Source: Methanolapillus africanus (GTDB lineage: Archaea; Halobacteriota; Methanosarcinia; Methanosarcinales; Methanosarcinaceae). Taken from it: a stretch of DNA of 64,000 nt. The notes beneath the pieces were generated by a model. That model did not search any database and was not told where the DNA came from. It saw nothing but the letters and a program-made list of their open reading frames with translations. Shown here piece by piece: positions 41,821 to 50,912 of this stretch. How positions within the stretch are numbered: position 1 is the first letter of the stretch; each line of letters starts with the position of its first letter. The stretch is from positions 99,212 through 163,211 of the forward strand of contig NZ_JAWDKD010000003.1 in NCBI RefSeq assembly GCF_032714475.1. Reading direction: 5' to 3'. Position numbers and translations under genes: made by a program.

Positions 41821-42174
41821 ATGATTGTCAAAGAAGTTCTTGATGAGGAGCTGTTGACCTTGGCGGAAGTCAAGGAAATGCTCACCCAAATTATGGAAGA
41901 GCGGCGGGAAGAAAGCGATGAAGAACAAGTTTACGAGTTCAGAAAAGCGCTGTCCCATGCCGAAGTCTTTGCGAAGTTGAGCGCGGATGATGCGAAAGAA
42001 TTGGTCGGTCAATTGCTCGAATTCGAGAAAATGAAACCGGTCATCGCCGTTCGAATCACGGACATTTTGCCGCAGTCGCGCGACGAACTCAGATCAATTT
42101 ACGCCAAAGAAAAATTCACGCTTAAAGAAGAAGAATTGGACGCCATTTTAGATGTTGTTCGGCAATATCTGTAA
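41821..42174 (+). CDS. rpoF: DNA-directed RNA polymerase subunit F (Rpo4/Rpb4)
   Basis: 117 residues. With RpoE it forms the stalk of archaeal RNA polymerase. The HRDC-like helices include LTLAEVKEMLTQIMEERRE, TYxFRKAL-type VYEFRKALSHAEVFAK and late ILPQSRDELRSIYAKEKF. Start follows a GGAG-like box (CCGGAGCGCTTAA). Co-transcribed with L21e. The usual next archaeal gene (DUF655) is absent. Confidence 0.95.
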   Translation: MIVKEVLDEELLTLAEVKEMLTQIMEERREESDEEQVYEFRKALSHAEVFAKLSADDAKELVGQLLEFEKMKPVIAVRITDILPQSRDELRSIYAKEKFTLKEEELDAILDVVRQYL

Positions 42175-42420
42175 ATGATCTTTCCTTCTTTTCCTTTCTT
42201 TTTTCTTTTAATTCGTTTGCCGTTGATTTTATTCGATTTCTCGCTCGGTTCATTCATTTTTCCGGGTCGGGAGCGTTCGTTCAATCTGTTCGCAGCTTTT
42301 ATTTGCATTATTTTGTTGTTATCCGTTTTTGAAAATGAGGTTCATGCTTTCTTTTGGGAACCTTTTATATCTGATTAATTTCTTATATGCTTCATCTGAA
42401 AATGATTTAAGGTGATTTCC

Positions 42421-43218
42421 ATGAAAAGTAACGATTGGCCGGAAGCCGGCGATTATGTGGTTTGTAACGTCATGAACGTGACGGATTTTGGCGCTTACGT
42501 CGAGCTTGAAGAGTATAAAAACAAGGAAGGTTTTATCCACATTTCCGAAATCAAGGCCGGCTGGGTGAAATACGTCCGCGATTACATTCGCGAAGGACAA
42601 AAAGTGGTGTGTAAGGTTTTAAACATCGACAAAAACCGCGGCCATATTGATTTGTCTTTAAAAGACGTCAACGAACACCAAAAGCGGACCAAAATCCAAT
42701 TGTGGAAAAATGAACAGAAAGCTGAAAAATGGCTCCAGATCTCGGCGGAATCGGCCGGTTTTGGCAACGACAGCATCGAAGATCTCTATTATTTCTTTGT
42801 TTCCGAATTCGGAAGCGCGTATTCGGCTTTTGAGGAAGCCGCCGTCAGCGGAGAATCTGTTTTCGAAGGCATGGGCATTGACAAAAAGATGACGGAATCC
42901 ATCGTCAACGTCGCCCGTGAAAACATCAAAGACGCGTTTGTGGAAATTGCCGGTTATGTGGATTTGACGTCAACAGCGCCGGACGGCATTGAAATGATTC
43001 GGGGCGCTTTAAAGGCGGCTGCCGAAATCGAAGAATCCGAAACGACCGTGGAAGTGACTTATGTCGGCTCCCCCCGTTACAGAATCCGCGTCGTTGCGCC
43101 GGATTACAAAAAAGCGGAAGCCGTGCTGAAAAAAGCGTCGACGGTTTCAATCAAATACATGATGGAAAACGGCGGAACCGGTGTTTTTAACCGGCATATC
43201 GAGTCGGTGAAGTCTTAA
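42421..43218 (+). CDS. eif2a: Translation initiation factor aIF2 alpha subunit
   Basis: 265 residues from ATG 42421; AGGTGAT sits 5 nt upstream and overlaps an in-frame GTG at 42412. Part of the heterotrimer that brings initiator tRNA to the ribosome. An S1 domain covers 1-85 (GDYVVCNVMNVTDFGAYVELEEY, GFIHISEI), then a helical domain (95-170) and an alpha/beta domain (ETTVEVTYVGSPRYRIRV). Length is normal. Followed closely by nop10 and PAC2-type genes, a common archaeal order. Confidence 0.96.
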   Translation: MKSNDWPEAGDYVVCNVMNVTDFGAYVELEEYKNKEGFIHISEIKAGWVKYVRDYIREGQKVVCKVLNIDKNRGHIDLSLKDVNEHQKRTKIQLWKNEQKAEKWLQISAESAGFGNDSIEDLYYFFVSEFGSAYSAFEEAAVSGESVFEGMGIDKKMTESIVNVARENIKDAFVEIAGYVDLTSTAPDGIEMIRGALKAAAEIEESETTVEVTYVGSPRYRIRVVAPDYKKAEAVLKKASTVSIKYMMENGGTGVFNRHIESVKS

Positions 43219-43436
43219 TTTTTTAATTTTATTTTTTGGCGTGAAGTTGAGATATATTTATATATTAAGTAGTTATAAAATCGATTGAAGATTATATGTT
43301 ATCTCTAATAAACTATGATTCATAAATTGATATTGGATTAATATATTTTCGAATCGGCGTCGGCAACTGCGTGCAAAAATTAAATGAAAATAATGACATC
43401 TAAATGTCCGATCCACTTCCGAAGGATGTGATCGTT

Positions 43437-43622
43437 GTGGGAAAAAAAATTCAAAAATGTTTCAATTGCGGGAGATATACGCTCCTGAACAGCTGTCCGG
43501 ATTGCGGGTTTGTTTGTTTGAGTCCGAAACCGGCGACTTATTCTCCGACTGACCGTTATGGGAAATACCGGCGCCTTTACCGTGCGTATCAAAGGAATCG
43601 AAAAGAGGACGTGAATCGTTAA
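43437..43622 (+). CDS. nop10: H/ACA RNP protein Nop10
   Basis: 61 residues from GTG 43437, the size expected for archaeal Nop10. An ATG at 43404 would add 11 unconserved residues. GGATGTGAT lies just upstream of the GTG and fits a ribosome binding site. The zinc ribbon is CFNCGRYTLLNSCPDCG, followed by the linker PATYSPTDRYGKYRR. It binds Cbf5 in guide-RNA-directed pseudouridylation. Followed by the PAC2-type gene after 160 bp. Confidence 0.93.
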   Translation: MGKKIQKCFNCGRYTLLNSCPDCGFVCLSPKPATYSPTDRYGKYRRLYRAYQRNRKEDVNR

Positions 43623-43785
43623 TCTGATTGGTTTCCTATATTTATTTGATCAAAAATTATTTTAATAATGTTTAATATATTGTACGGTTAATACGCACGT
43701 TCAGTAACTGAATGAAAAGCGTTGGATTTGTGTCTTCGGAAAAACACATATCGGCGCCAGGTTGAAACATTCGGGGGATTATTCT

Positions 43786-44583
43786 ATGAAGGAAAATATT
43801 GTGGTTTATCACTATGAACAAGATGTTTTGAATTTAACGGATCCCGTTATGATCGTCGGTCTCCCCGGCGTCGGGCACGTCGGCAAATTCGTTGCCGATC
43901 ATCTCGTTGAGGTTTTAGATTCCAAAAAAATCGTGGATATTTATTCGGCGCACTTCCCGCCGCAAGTGATGGTGGAAAAAGACAGCACCATCAAATTGGT
44001 CGGCAACCAGATTTATGTGGCCCGCGCAGGCGATTTAGATCTTCTCATTTTGGTCGGCGACTCCCAGAGTTCGGACACGTCCGGCCACTACAATTTGTGT
44101 GAACTTTACATCAACATTGCCGCCAAATTCGGCGTCAAACGGATTTTCACACTCGGCGGATATCCGACCGGTATGGTCAACGCCGAAGATTTCGTCATCG
44201 GCGCCGTCAACAACCCGCTGATGATTGAAAAGCTTTCTCAAAAAGGCATTGAATTTAAGCCGTCGGAGCCGCCGGGCGGCATCGTCGGCGCTTCCGGTTT
44301 GATTTTGGCCTTCTCGCAGTTCTGCGGCATTGACGCCGCCTGTTTGATGGGAACGACGTCCGGCTACATTGCCGACCCGAAAAGTTCCAAAGCCCTCCTT
44401 GAAAAGCTGTCCGACGTCCTTGAAGTCGATATTGATTCGGGCGCTTTGGACGCAAAAATAACGGAAATGGAAAAACTCGTTGAAAAACTCAAAGATTCCG
44501 CCGTCGGCGACGATGGGGATTACGATGAAGGCAGCGGCCCATACGAGCCGACCGCCGACGATGATTTGGTTTACTTCGGCTGA
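43786..44583 (+). CDS. PAC2-family proteasome assembly chaperone-like protein
   Basis: 265 residues from ATG 43786 (GGGGGATT 5 nt upstream; an in-frame ATG at 43762 is less likely). Core features are MIVGLPGVGHVGKFVADHL near 23-41, YSAHFPPQVMV, RAGDLDLLILVGDSQSS, TLGGYPTGM and the later GGIVGASGLILAFS. This is the PAC2 (COG2047) fold, with an acidic C-terminal tail. Archaeal homologues help form proteasomes or lie next to translation genes. Composite repeat locus iv follows immediately. Confidence 0.9.
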   Translation: MKENIVVYHYEQDVLNLTDPVMIVGLPGVGHVGKFVADHLVEVLDSKKIVDIYSAHFPPQVMVEKDSTIKLVGNQIYVARAGDLDLLILVGDSQSSDTSGHYNLCELYINIAAKFGVKRIFTLGGYPTGMVNAEDFVIGAVNNPLMIEKLSQKGIEFKPSEPPGGIVGASGLILAFSQFCGIDAACLMGTTSGYIADPKSSKALLEKLSDVLEVDIDSGALDAKITEMEKLVEKLKDSAVGDDGDYDEGSGPYEPTADDDLVYFG

Positions 44584-44599
44584 GGCCGTCTAAACCAAT

Positions 44600-44680
44600 C
44601 GTTCTTTTTTCCTTCTTTCTTTCCTTTTTTCTTTTCTTTTTTGGCGGGCAGCAGGCGCGCGCGTTATAGCGACACATTTT
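44600..44680 (+). repeat. T-tract plus GCGCGCG core element (copy g)
   Basis: T/C run, then TTGGCGGGCAGCAGGCGCGC, GCGTTATAGCGACACATTTTT. Begins 20 nt after the PAC2 gene, in sense. First module of composite locus iv. Confidence 0.88.
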
Positions 44681-44730
44681 TACGTGTTTAATAAAACTGC
44701 CCCTCCATTCTCATTTTTCGCAAATCATCC

Positions 44731-44765
44731 CGCTTAAACAGACGCAAAGCGTCTGTTTAAGCGGA
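44731..44765 (+). repeat. Perfect 16-nt-arm palindrome (composite locus iv)
   Basis: Identical to the copies at 866-900 and 63168-63202. Flanks are CATCCCG on the left and CGGATATC on the right. Confidence 0.95.
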
Positions 44766-44945
44766 TATCTCTGTTTGGAAGATGCAATCGGCAGCGAGTA
44801 CAAACTGAGCAAAGCGGTATGTGTATTGTTGGAACCTGCTGCATAAAACGGATCAAGAATCAACTGTATTTTTGGAAACGGCTGGTGCAAACTGTAACTT
44901 TAAAACAGAACCTGCAGATGCAAACGGCAAAAATAAGAACGAACA
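44766..44945 (+). repeat. Degenerate minisatellite of locus iv
   Basis: Contains GGAAGATGCAATCGG, ACTGAGCAAAGCGGTATG, GTGTATTGTTGGAACC, GGATCAAGAATCAACTG and GGTGCAAACTGTAAC, each shared with loci i, ii or v. Only one or two copies of each unit. The short frame at 44821-45033 is not a gene. Confidence 0.8.
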
Positions 44946-44969
44946 CATGGTTTTTGTTTGCTCGTTTTT

Positions 44970-45030
44970 AAAAATGAATGCCGTAACGCGCGCATGCCGG
45001 TCGCGAATGAAAAAAGAAAAAAGAGAAGAA
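44970..45030 (-). repeat. T-tract plus GCGCGCG core element (copy h)
   Basis: On the minus strand: T-rich run, CGCGACCGGCATGCGCGCG, TTACGGCATTCATTTTT. It lies about 90 bp 3' of ilvD, in sense with it. It meets locus iv head to head. Confidence 0.85.
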
Positions 45031-45116
45031 TAAAGAAATCAAACCGCCTCAGGACTCATAGGGTTCATCACCAATCAGAAAAGCTTGTCATCATTGGCGT
45101 TTGATTTAGATTTTGA

Positions 45117-46778
45117 TTATTCGACGATGGCGCCGGTATTGGCCGAGCGCACCATTCTCCTGTATTTTCTCAGATAACCGGTGGCCGGTTTTTCGACGAT
45201 GTCGGGCGTTTTTCGCCGTTCGTTGAGTGTTTTTTCATCGACTTTGAGATTCAAAACCCGGTTTTTGATGTCGATTTCAATGATATCGCCGTCTTCGACA
45301 AACGCAATCGGGCCGCCGTCTGACGCTTCCGGGGAAACGTGGCCGATGCACGGGCCGCGGGTGCCGCCGGAGAACCGTCCGTCGGTGATTAAGGCGACGG
45401 TTTCAATCAAACCAAGGCCGGCAATCGCGGCGGTCGGGGACAACATTTCACGCATGCCGGGGCCGCCTCTCGGTCCCTCGTAACGAATGACCACAACGTC
45501 GCCGTCTTTGATTTTTCCGGACATAATCGCGGTCATGGCTTCTTCTTCGCCGTCAAAGACGCGGGCCGGACCGGTGTGCTTCATCATTTTTTCGCTGACG
45601 GCGGCTTGTTTGACGACGCATCCGTCGGGCGCCAGCGTTCCTTTGAGAACGGCAATACCGCCTTCGGCATGCACCGGATTGTCAACGGTTTGAATTATCC
45701 GCTGGTTCAATTTCGGGTTCACCAAAACCATGCCGTCAATGTTTTCGCCGACGGTTTTTCCGGAAACCGTCGCCGCATTCTTTTTGACGCGGCCGCCGAG
45801 TCGTTCCAAAATCGCGTAAATACCGCCCGCCCGGTCAAAATCGACCATGAAATGCGGGCCGGCCGGACGCAAATAAATCAAGTGCGGCGTGGTTTTACTG
45901 AGGCGGTCAAAGTCGTCGAGACCGGAGTCGATTTCAAAAGCATGGGCAATCGCCGGCAAATGAAGCGCCGTGTTGGTGCTGCCGCCGATCGCCATGTCGG
46001 TCATGATGGCGTTTTCAAAAGAATCTTTGGTCACAATTTGGCGGGGCGTGACGCCGGCTTTCGCCAGCTCGACGATCCGTTCGCCCGATTCTTTGGCAAT
46101 CCGGATCTTTTTGGCGTCGACAGCCGGCGCGGTCGCGCAGCCCGGCAGGGACATTCCCATCGCTTCGGCCATACAGGCCATGGTGTTGGCGGTAAACATG
46201 CCGGAGCAGGAGCCGCATCCCGGGCAGGCGCAATCTTCAATGTTTTTCACTTGCGCCGCCGAATATTTGCTGACTTTGGACGCGCCCACGAATTCGAACG
46301 TGGAAATCAAGTCTTTGGGTTCGTCGTCGGAATATCCGGGCATCATGGGACCGCCGGTCACCACAATCGCCGGAATATTCAAACTGCCGGCCGCCATCAA
46401 ATGTGCCGGAACCACTTTGTCGCAGGACGGAATCATGACCATGCCGTCGAACTGGTGGGCTTTGACCATCACTTCAATCGTGTCTTGAATCAGTTCCCGG
46501 CTCGGCAGAGAGTATTTCATGCCGCTGTGTCCCATCGCGATGCCGTCGCAGACGCCGATCGTATGGAATTCAAACGGAACGCCGCCGGCGTTTCGGATAC
46601 CGGCTTTCACGGCGTCGGCGATTTTATCCAAATGGATATGTCCCGGGACGATATCGTTTTTAGAGTTCACCACGGCGATAAACGGCCGGTTCATTTCGGA
46701 ATCCGTCACGCCGAGCGCTTTGAGGAGAGACCGGTTCGGCAAGCGTTCCGGTCCTTTTTTCATGTTGTCGCTGATCAT
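45117..46778 (-). CDS. ilvD: Dihydroxy-acid dehydratase
   Basis: 553 residues from ATG 46778 (GGTGG upstream; an ATG at 46832 would add a hydrophobic leader). Removes water from dihydroxy acids in valine and isoleucine synthesis. Fe-S ligands lie in CDKVVPAHLMAAG and CACPGCGSCSGMFTANTM. The Mg/lysine segment is AVDAKKI, and GGTRGPCIGHVSPEA is the late signature. Length is normal. The rest of the pathway is not in this window. Monocistronic. Confidence 0.95.
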   Translation of the reverse strand: MISDNMKKGPERLPNRSLLKALGVTDSEMNRPFIAVVNSKNDIVPGHIHLDKIADAVKAGIRNAGGVPFEFHTIGVCDGIAMGHSGMKYSLPSRELIQDTIEVMVKAHQFDGMVMIPSCDKVVPAHLMAAGSLNIPAIVVTGGPMMPGYSDDEPKDLISTFEFVGASKVSKYSAAQVKNIEDCACPGCGSCSGMFTANTMACMAEAMGMSLPGCATAPAVDAKKIRIAKESGERIVELAKAGVTPRQIVTKDSFENAIMTDMAIGGSTNTALHLPAIAHAFEIDSGLDDFDRLSKTTPHLIYLRPAGPHFMVDFDRAGGIYAILERLGGRVKKNAATVSGKTVGENIDGMVLVNPKLNQRIIQTVDNPVHAEGGIAVLKGTLAPDGCVVKQAAVSEKMMKHTGPARVFDGEEEAMTAIMSGKIKDGDVVVIRYEGPRGGPGMREMLSPTAAIAGLGLIETVALITDGRFSGGTRGPCIGHVSPEASDGGPIAFVEDGDIIEIDIKNRVLNLKVDEKTLNERRKTPDIVEKPATGYLRKYRRMVRSANTGAIVE

Positions 46779-47224
46779 TTTGTCCACCAAGAGATGATTC
46801 TCAAAATTGAAATTTAATAGAAAATTAAGCAATAAAACAAATCACAATGTCATTAATAAAAAATGTAAATATAAACCGACATATAAAAGCATTTAGAGTC
46901 AATCATGACGTTCTTCATAGAATTATTTTTCATATTTTAAGTGGTTGATGAAAACATATGGGTCGATTACCTTTTCACAAAACATTTCTAATTCCACACA
47001 TTTATTGTAGTATATCGTAATATAGTATATCGTGATATAGTTTATTTTAATTTAAGATATCTGATTCATATTTGCTGTGAGTTTAGAATTTAAAACCAAA
47101 CGGCCGTTTCATTATTTGAATTTCATTTGCCTGTTTATTAATTTGATAAACTTTAATATACTAAATCGTGATATCCTATATTATGTTATACCATTTTTAA
47201 TATTTAGGAACCGGGTGAATAAGT
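46779..47224. other. AT-rich divergent spacer with TATCGTRATATAG repeats
   Basis: About 445 bp between ilvD and the ATPase gene. At 47009-47043 the stretch TATCGTAATATAGTATATCG then TGATATAG is a direct repeat with internal dyads; TCGTGATATCCTATA recurs at 47166. These are TATA-like and may hold operator sites. No gene. Confidence 0.55.
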
Positions 47225-48616
47225 ATGTTTATCGGTCGTGAAAATGAATTGAAAAAACTTGAAGAGATGTACCGCAGCGGCAAATTTGAATGTGCTGTTA
47301 TTTACGGGCGCCGTCGCGTCGGCAAAACATCTCTGATTCAGGAATTTTGTAAAAACAAAAAATCAATTTATTTCGTGGCGATTGAGGCTGCTCTTCAAAA
47401 CAATTTGAGCAATCTGTCAGACAGTATATTCTCCGTCACGATGCCTGGAGTTGATGGAACGCCGGTATTTGAAAAATTGGAAAAAGTTTTCGATTATCTG
47501 TACGGCCTCGCTCAAAAGGAACATTTGGTTTTTGTTATTGATGAATATCCGTACCTTGCACATGCAGACCGCTCGGTTTCAAGCATCCTTCAAGCTTATA
47601 TTGACCAAAAATTCAAAAATACAAACATGATGTTGATTCTTTGCGGCTCCTCCATGTCCTTTATGGAAAACCAAGTTTTGGGTTATCAAAGCCCGCTTTA
47701 CGGTAGGCGGACGGCTCAATTCAAAATTAATCCGTTTGATTACCGGACGTCGGCTCAATTTTGCCGAAATTACAGCCACACGGAAAAAGCGCTTGTTTAC
47801 GGCATTACAGGGGGCGTCCCGCAATATTTAGAACGAATCGACACGTCCAAAAGTCTGCGTGAAAATATTATTTCCGAATTCTTAGATCCGTCCGGTTATT
47901 TTTTCGAAGAGCCGTCCAACCTTTTAAAACAAGAGCTTCGGGAACCTCAACTCTACAATACGATCATTGCAGCGATTGCCAACGGCGCTTCTAAAATGAA
48001 TGAAATTGCGACGGCGGCCGGAATTGAAACATCCCTTTGTTCGATTTATCTGTCGTCTCTGATTTCTCTTGGTATTTTAGAGAAAGAAAAACCGGTCGGA
48101 GAAGCCAAATCCAAAAAAAGCATTTACAAGATTGCTGACAACATGTTTCGATTTTGGTATCGGTTTGTTCCGTCCAATATGAACGCTATTGTTAGCGGAA
48201 ACGGGAATTTGGTCTTTGAAAAAATGGTTGATCCGTATTTGAGTGATTACATGGGCGGCGTTTTTGAGCAAATGGGCGTTGAATATTTGAACCGAATGAA
48301 CGGTTCAGATCAGCTTCCGTTCCTATTTTCCGAAATCGGCCGTTGGTGGGGAACCAACCCGAAACGAAAAGAAGAAGTTGAAATGGATATCGTTGCCGTT
48401 TCCCGGCCGGAGAGTAAAGCCCTTTTCGGGGAATGCAAATTCAAAAACGAGCCGGTGGACACGGATGTTTTGGAACGCTTGATGGAAAACAGTCTGCTTC
48501 TCAATTATGAGCAGAAATACTATATCTTGTTTTCAAAATCCGGTTTTTCAAACAAATTGAAAAAAACAAGTCCGGAAAACGTCATCTTAATCGATTTGAA
48601 AAAAATGTATGAATAA
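47225..48616 (+). CDS. Archaeal ATPase (PF01637) with DUF234 nuclease-like C-terminal domain
   Basis: 463 residues. The P-loop is VIYGRRRVGKTSLI (about 25-38), Walker B LVFVIDEYPYL, and sensor segment LILCGSSMSFM. A winged-helix part (about 250-300) precedes a DUF234 domain with EIGRWWGTNPKRKEEVEMDIVAV and FGECKFKNEPVD. The latter has the PD-(D/E)XK-like pattern (E...D...ECK). Such STAND-type ATPases are common in archaea; function is unproven but often accessory or mobile. Start ATG follows GGGTGAAT. Monocistronic. Confidence 0.88.
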   Translation: MFIGRENELKKLEEMYRSGKFECAVIYGRRRVGKTSLIQEFCKNKKSIYFVAIEAALQNNLSNLSDSIFSVTMPGVDGTPVFEKLEKVFDYLYGLAQKEHLVFVIDEYPYLAHADRSVSSILQAYIDQKFKNTNMMLILCGSSMSFMENQVLGYQSPLYGRRTAQFKINPFDYRTSAQFCRNYSHTEKALVYGITGGVPQYLERIDTSKSLRENIISEFLDPSGYFFEEPSNLLKQELREPQLYNTIIAAIANGASKMNEIATAAGIETSLCSIYLSSLISLGILEKEKPVGEAKSKKSIYKIADNMFRFWYRFVPSNMNAIVSGNGNLVFEKMVDPYLSDYMGGVFEQMGVEYLNRMNGSDQLPFLFSEIGRWWGTNPKRKEEVEMDIVAVSRPESKALFGECKFKNEPVDTDVLERLMENSLLLNYEQKYYILFSKSGFSNKLKKTSPENVILIDLKKMYE

Positions 48617-48644
48617 GGCGGCATGCCAATTTTCATGTTCATTT

Positions 48645-48733
<89 letters not shown>

Positions 48734-48761
48734 AAAAAATTCAATAAAAACGACGACGGTC

Positions 48762-50666
48762 TTATTTTTTAATTTCGTTGACTTTTTCTTCTATCTTTTC
48801 AGTCACTTCTTCCGCCATCTCTTCACCGGCCGTTTCTTCTTCCGTTTCCAATTTGGCCTGTTCCTCGCCGACGCGGTGTACTTTCGTCAAAACGCTCTTG
48901 TTGTAGGCGTTCATCACGTCTTTTCGGGTAATAATGCCGACCATCTTTTTCGGGTTGGATTTCATGACAACCGGCAGACGGGCGACGTCGTTGACGACGA
49001 TGCGGTCGGAAATAACGTCCAGCGTTTCAAACGGATAGGCGACCAAAACGTCTGTCGTCATGATTTCTTTGATGAATTGTTTGTTGTCGGGGTTGCCGGG
49101 CTTGATCCGGTCCTGCATGTCTTTGACGGTGATGATGCCGGTCAGCTCGCCGCCTTTGTTCACGACCGGAAATCCGGTGTGTGTGCTGCTTTGGATCACG
49201 GCGTACAGTCCTTCGATGGTGTTGTCTTCGGAAACCGTCTGAACAGATGACCGCATGGCGTCTTTGACCACAATGGATTCCATAACGTCGACTTCGCGGC
49301 CGCCGCGGATGGTGTATCCTTTTCTTTTAAGCATTTCCGTAAAGATGGAATCCGGATTGGCGGTGCGTGCAATGGCGTTGCTGAGAACGCAGGCGAACAT
49401 AAACGGCAAAATCATGCTGTAATCCTGCGTCATTTCAATCAGCAGAATGATGGCGGTAAATGTGGAATTGGATGTTCCGGCAAAAACGGCGCCCATGCCG
49501 GCGAGCGCGTAGGCGCCCGGCTGAACGGTCAGTCCGGGAATGAATTGCTCGCAAACGAGACCGAAAGCAGCGCCGAGCATCGCGCCGACGAACATAGACG
49601 GAACGATCGAACCGCCGGCGCCGCGGGAACCGATTGTGAAGGAGAAGGCCAGCGTTTTTAAAACGACGAGCGCCAGCAGGAGTCCGATGGTAAACGAGAA
49701 CGGGTCATTGACGACTTCGACGATGAATGTGTGTCCGAGACCGAAAACTTGCGGGTAAAAAAGGCCGACGATGCCAACCATCAATCCTCCTATGGCCGGT
49801 TTCAAGTAGACCGGAACTTTCAAGTCGGTGAACCGCTCCCGAATAAAATAGAAGCATTTGATAAAAAAGATGGAAACAACGCCGGCGACAATGCCGAGAA
49901 TCGGAAACAGCCAGATTTCTTTAAACGGATTCAGCATGACGTAATTCGGAAAACTCATGGTGTCCGTTCCGAAAAAAACGTTAAAAACGAAGGTGGAGAA
50001 TATGGCCGAAATCACAATCGGGATAAATGTTTTGGCTTCGAGTTCTCCGTAAATGACTTCGACGACGAAAACGATTCCGGCCAGCGGGGCGTTAAATGCG
50101 GCCGAAATACCGGCAGCGGCGCCGCAGCCCAAGTAAGTCCGGAGGCTTTTGCCGCGCAAATTAAAGACTTTCGCCGCCAAAGAACCGACGCCGGCGCCCA
50201 TCAAAACGCCGGGCGCTTCCTTGCCGGCCGAACCGCCCGTTCCGATGGTGATCACGGAGGCGAATGCTTCAACGATTGCGTATTTCGCTTTGAGTTTTCC
50301 GCCGTGCAGCGCCGCCGCTTCAATCACGCTGTCGACGCCGTACCGTGTTTTGAGGAAATATTTGTTGAGAAGGCCGACCGCGAGTCCGCCGAGCATCGGA
50401 ATAAAAATGATGCACCAGACGGGTATTCCGAAGAGTTCAAAAATGGAGTTCACGCCAAAAAACGTGTTGGTGAGGTCGTGCAGCAAAAGAGAGTAAATGC
50501 CGATCAGAACACCGGTCACGACGCCAATGACGATTGCGATAAGTGCGGTTTTGACATTCGGCGTGTATATTTTAGCGAAATATTTTTTGGAAGATTTCCG
50601 CAGCGCAAAAAGGCGGTCTGCCATGGTTTTTTTTTCATCAAAGACCGAACCGGCATGCTCAGGCAA
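48762..50666 (-). CDS. ClC-type chloride channel/antiporter with CBS domains
   Basis: Up to 634 residues. The start is uncertain: ATG 50666, or ATG 50624 (MADRLFALR) which lacks a good ribosome binding site. The ClC membrane domain spans about 40-455; GSAGKEAPGVLMGAG holds the gating Glu (GKEAP in place of the common GKEGP), GIVFVVEV and GSRGAGGSIVPSMFVGA follow. Two CBS domains lie at 480-605 (MESIVVKDAMRSSVQTV, EIMTTDVLVAYPFETL). The C-terminal tail is strongly acidic (EEETAGEEMAEEV). Moves chloride, possibly in exchange for protons; CBS may bind adenine nucleotides. Confidence 0.93.
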   Translation of the reverse strand: MPEHAGSVFDEKKTMADRLFALRKSSKKYFAKIYTPNVKTALIAIVIGVVTGVLIGIYSLLLHDLTNTFFGVNSIFELFGIPVWCIIFIPMLGGLAVGLLNKYFLKTRYGVDSVIEAAALHGGKLKAKYAIVEAFASVITIGTGGSAGKEAPGVLMGAGVGSLAAKVFNLRGKSLRTYLGCGAAAGISAAFNAPLAGIVFVVEVIYGELEAKTFIPIVISAIFSTFVFNVFFGTDTMSFPNYVMLNPFKEIWLFPILGIVAGVVSIFFIKCFYFIRERFTDLKVPVYLKPAIGGLMVGIVGLFYPQVFGLGHTFIVEVVNDPFSFTIGLLLALVVLKTLAFSFTIGSRGAGGSIVPSMFVGAMLGAAFGLVCEQFIPGLTVQPGAYALAGMGAVFAGTSNSTFTAIILLIEMTQDYSMILPFMFACVLSNAIARTANPDSIFTEMLKRKGYTIRGGREVDVMESIVVKDAMRSSVQTVSEDNTIEGLYAVIQSSTHTGFPVVNKGGELTGIITVKDMQDRIKPGNPDNKQFIKEIMTTDVLVAYPFETLDVISDRIVVNDVARLPVVMKSNPKKMVGIITRKDVMNAYNKSVLTKVHRVGEEQAKLETEEETAGEEMAEEVTEKIEEKVNEIKK

Positions 50667-50912
50667 AAGAATCGACCAACATCTTTTTTGAAATGATAAG
50701 ACGAAAATTTAAAAATGTTCAAAATTAAAAAATTAATTATCTTAAAATAAGATTACGGATACTCAAATTTTGTTCATGTTATATAAAAATAATCCCGTCA
50801 ACTCTTATTTTAAATTCCGGATTTATTTTAATCGGATTTATTTTAATCGGACTTATTTTAATCGGGCTTTATTTTAACCGGGCTTTATTTTTAAATTCAG
50901 GGTTTATGACTG

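Noticed and set aside
45576..46817. 413-codon plus-strand frame opposite ilvD
   Set aside because: Antisense shadow of a clear ilvD gene; His/Arg-rich composition with no family match.
49731..50696. 321-codon plus-strand frame opposite the ClC gene
   Set aside because: Antisense shadow; no ribosome binding site and composition typical of a reversed membrane-protein gene.
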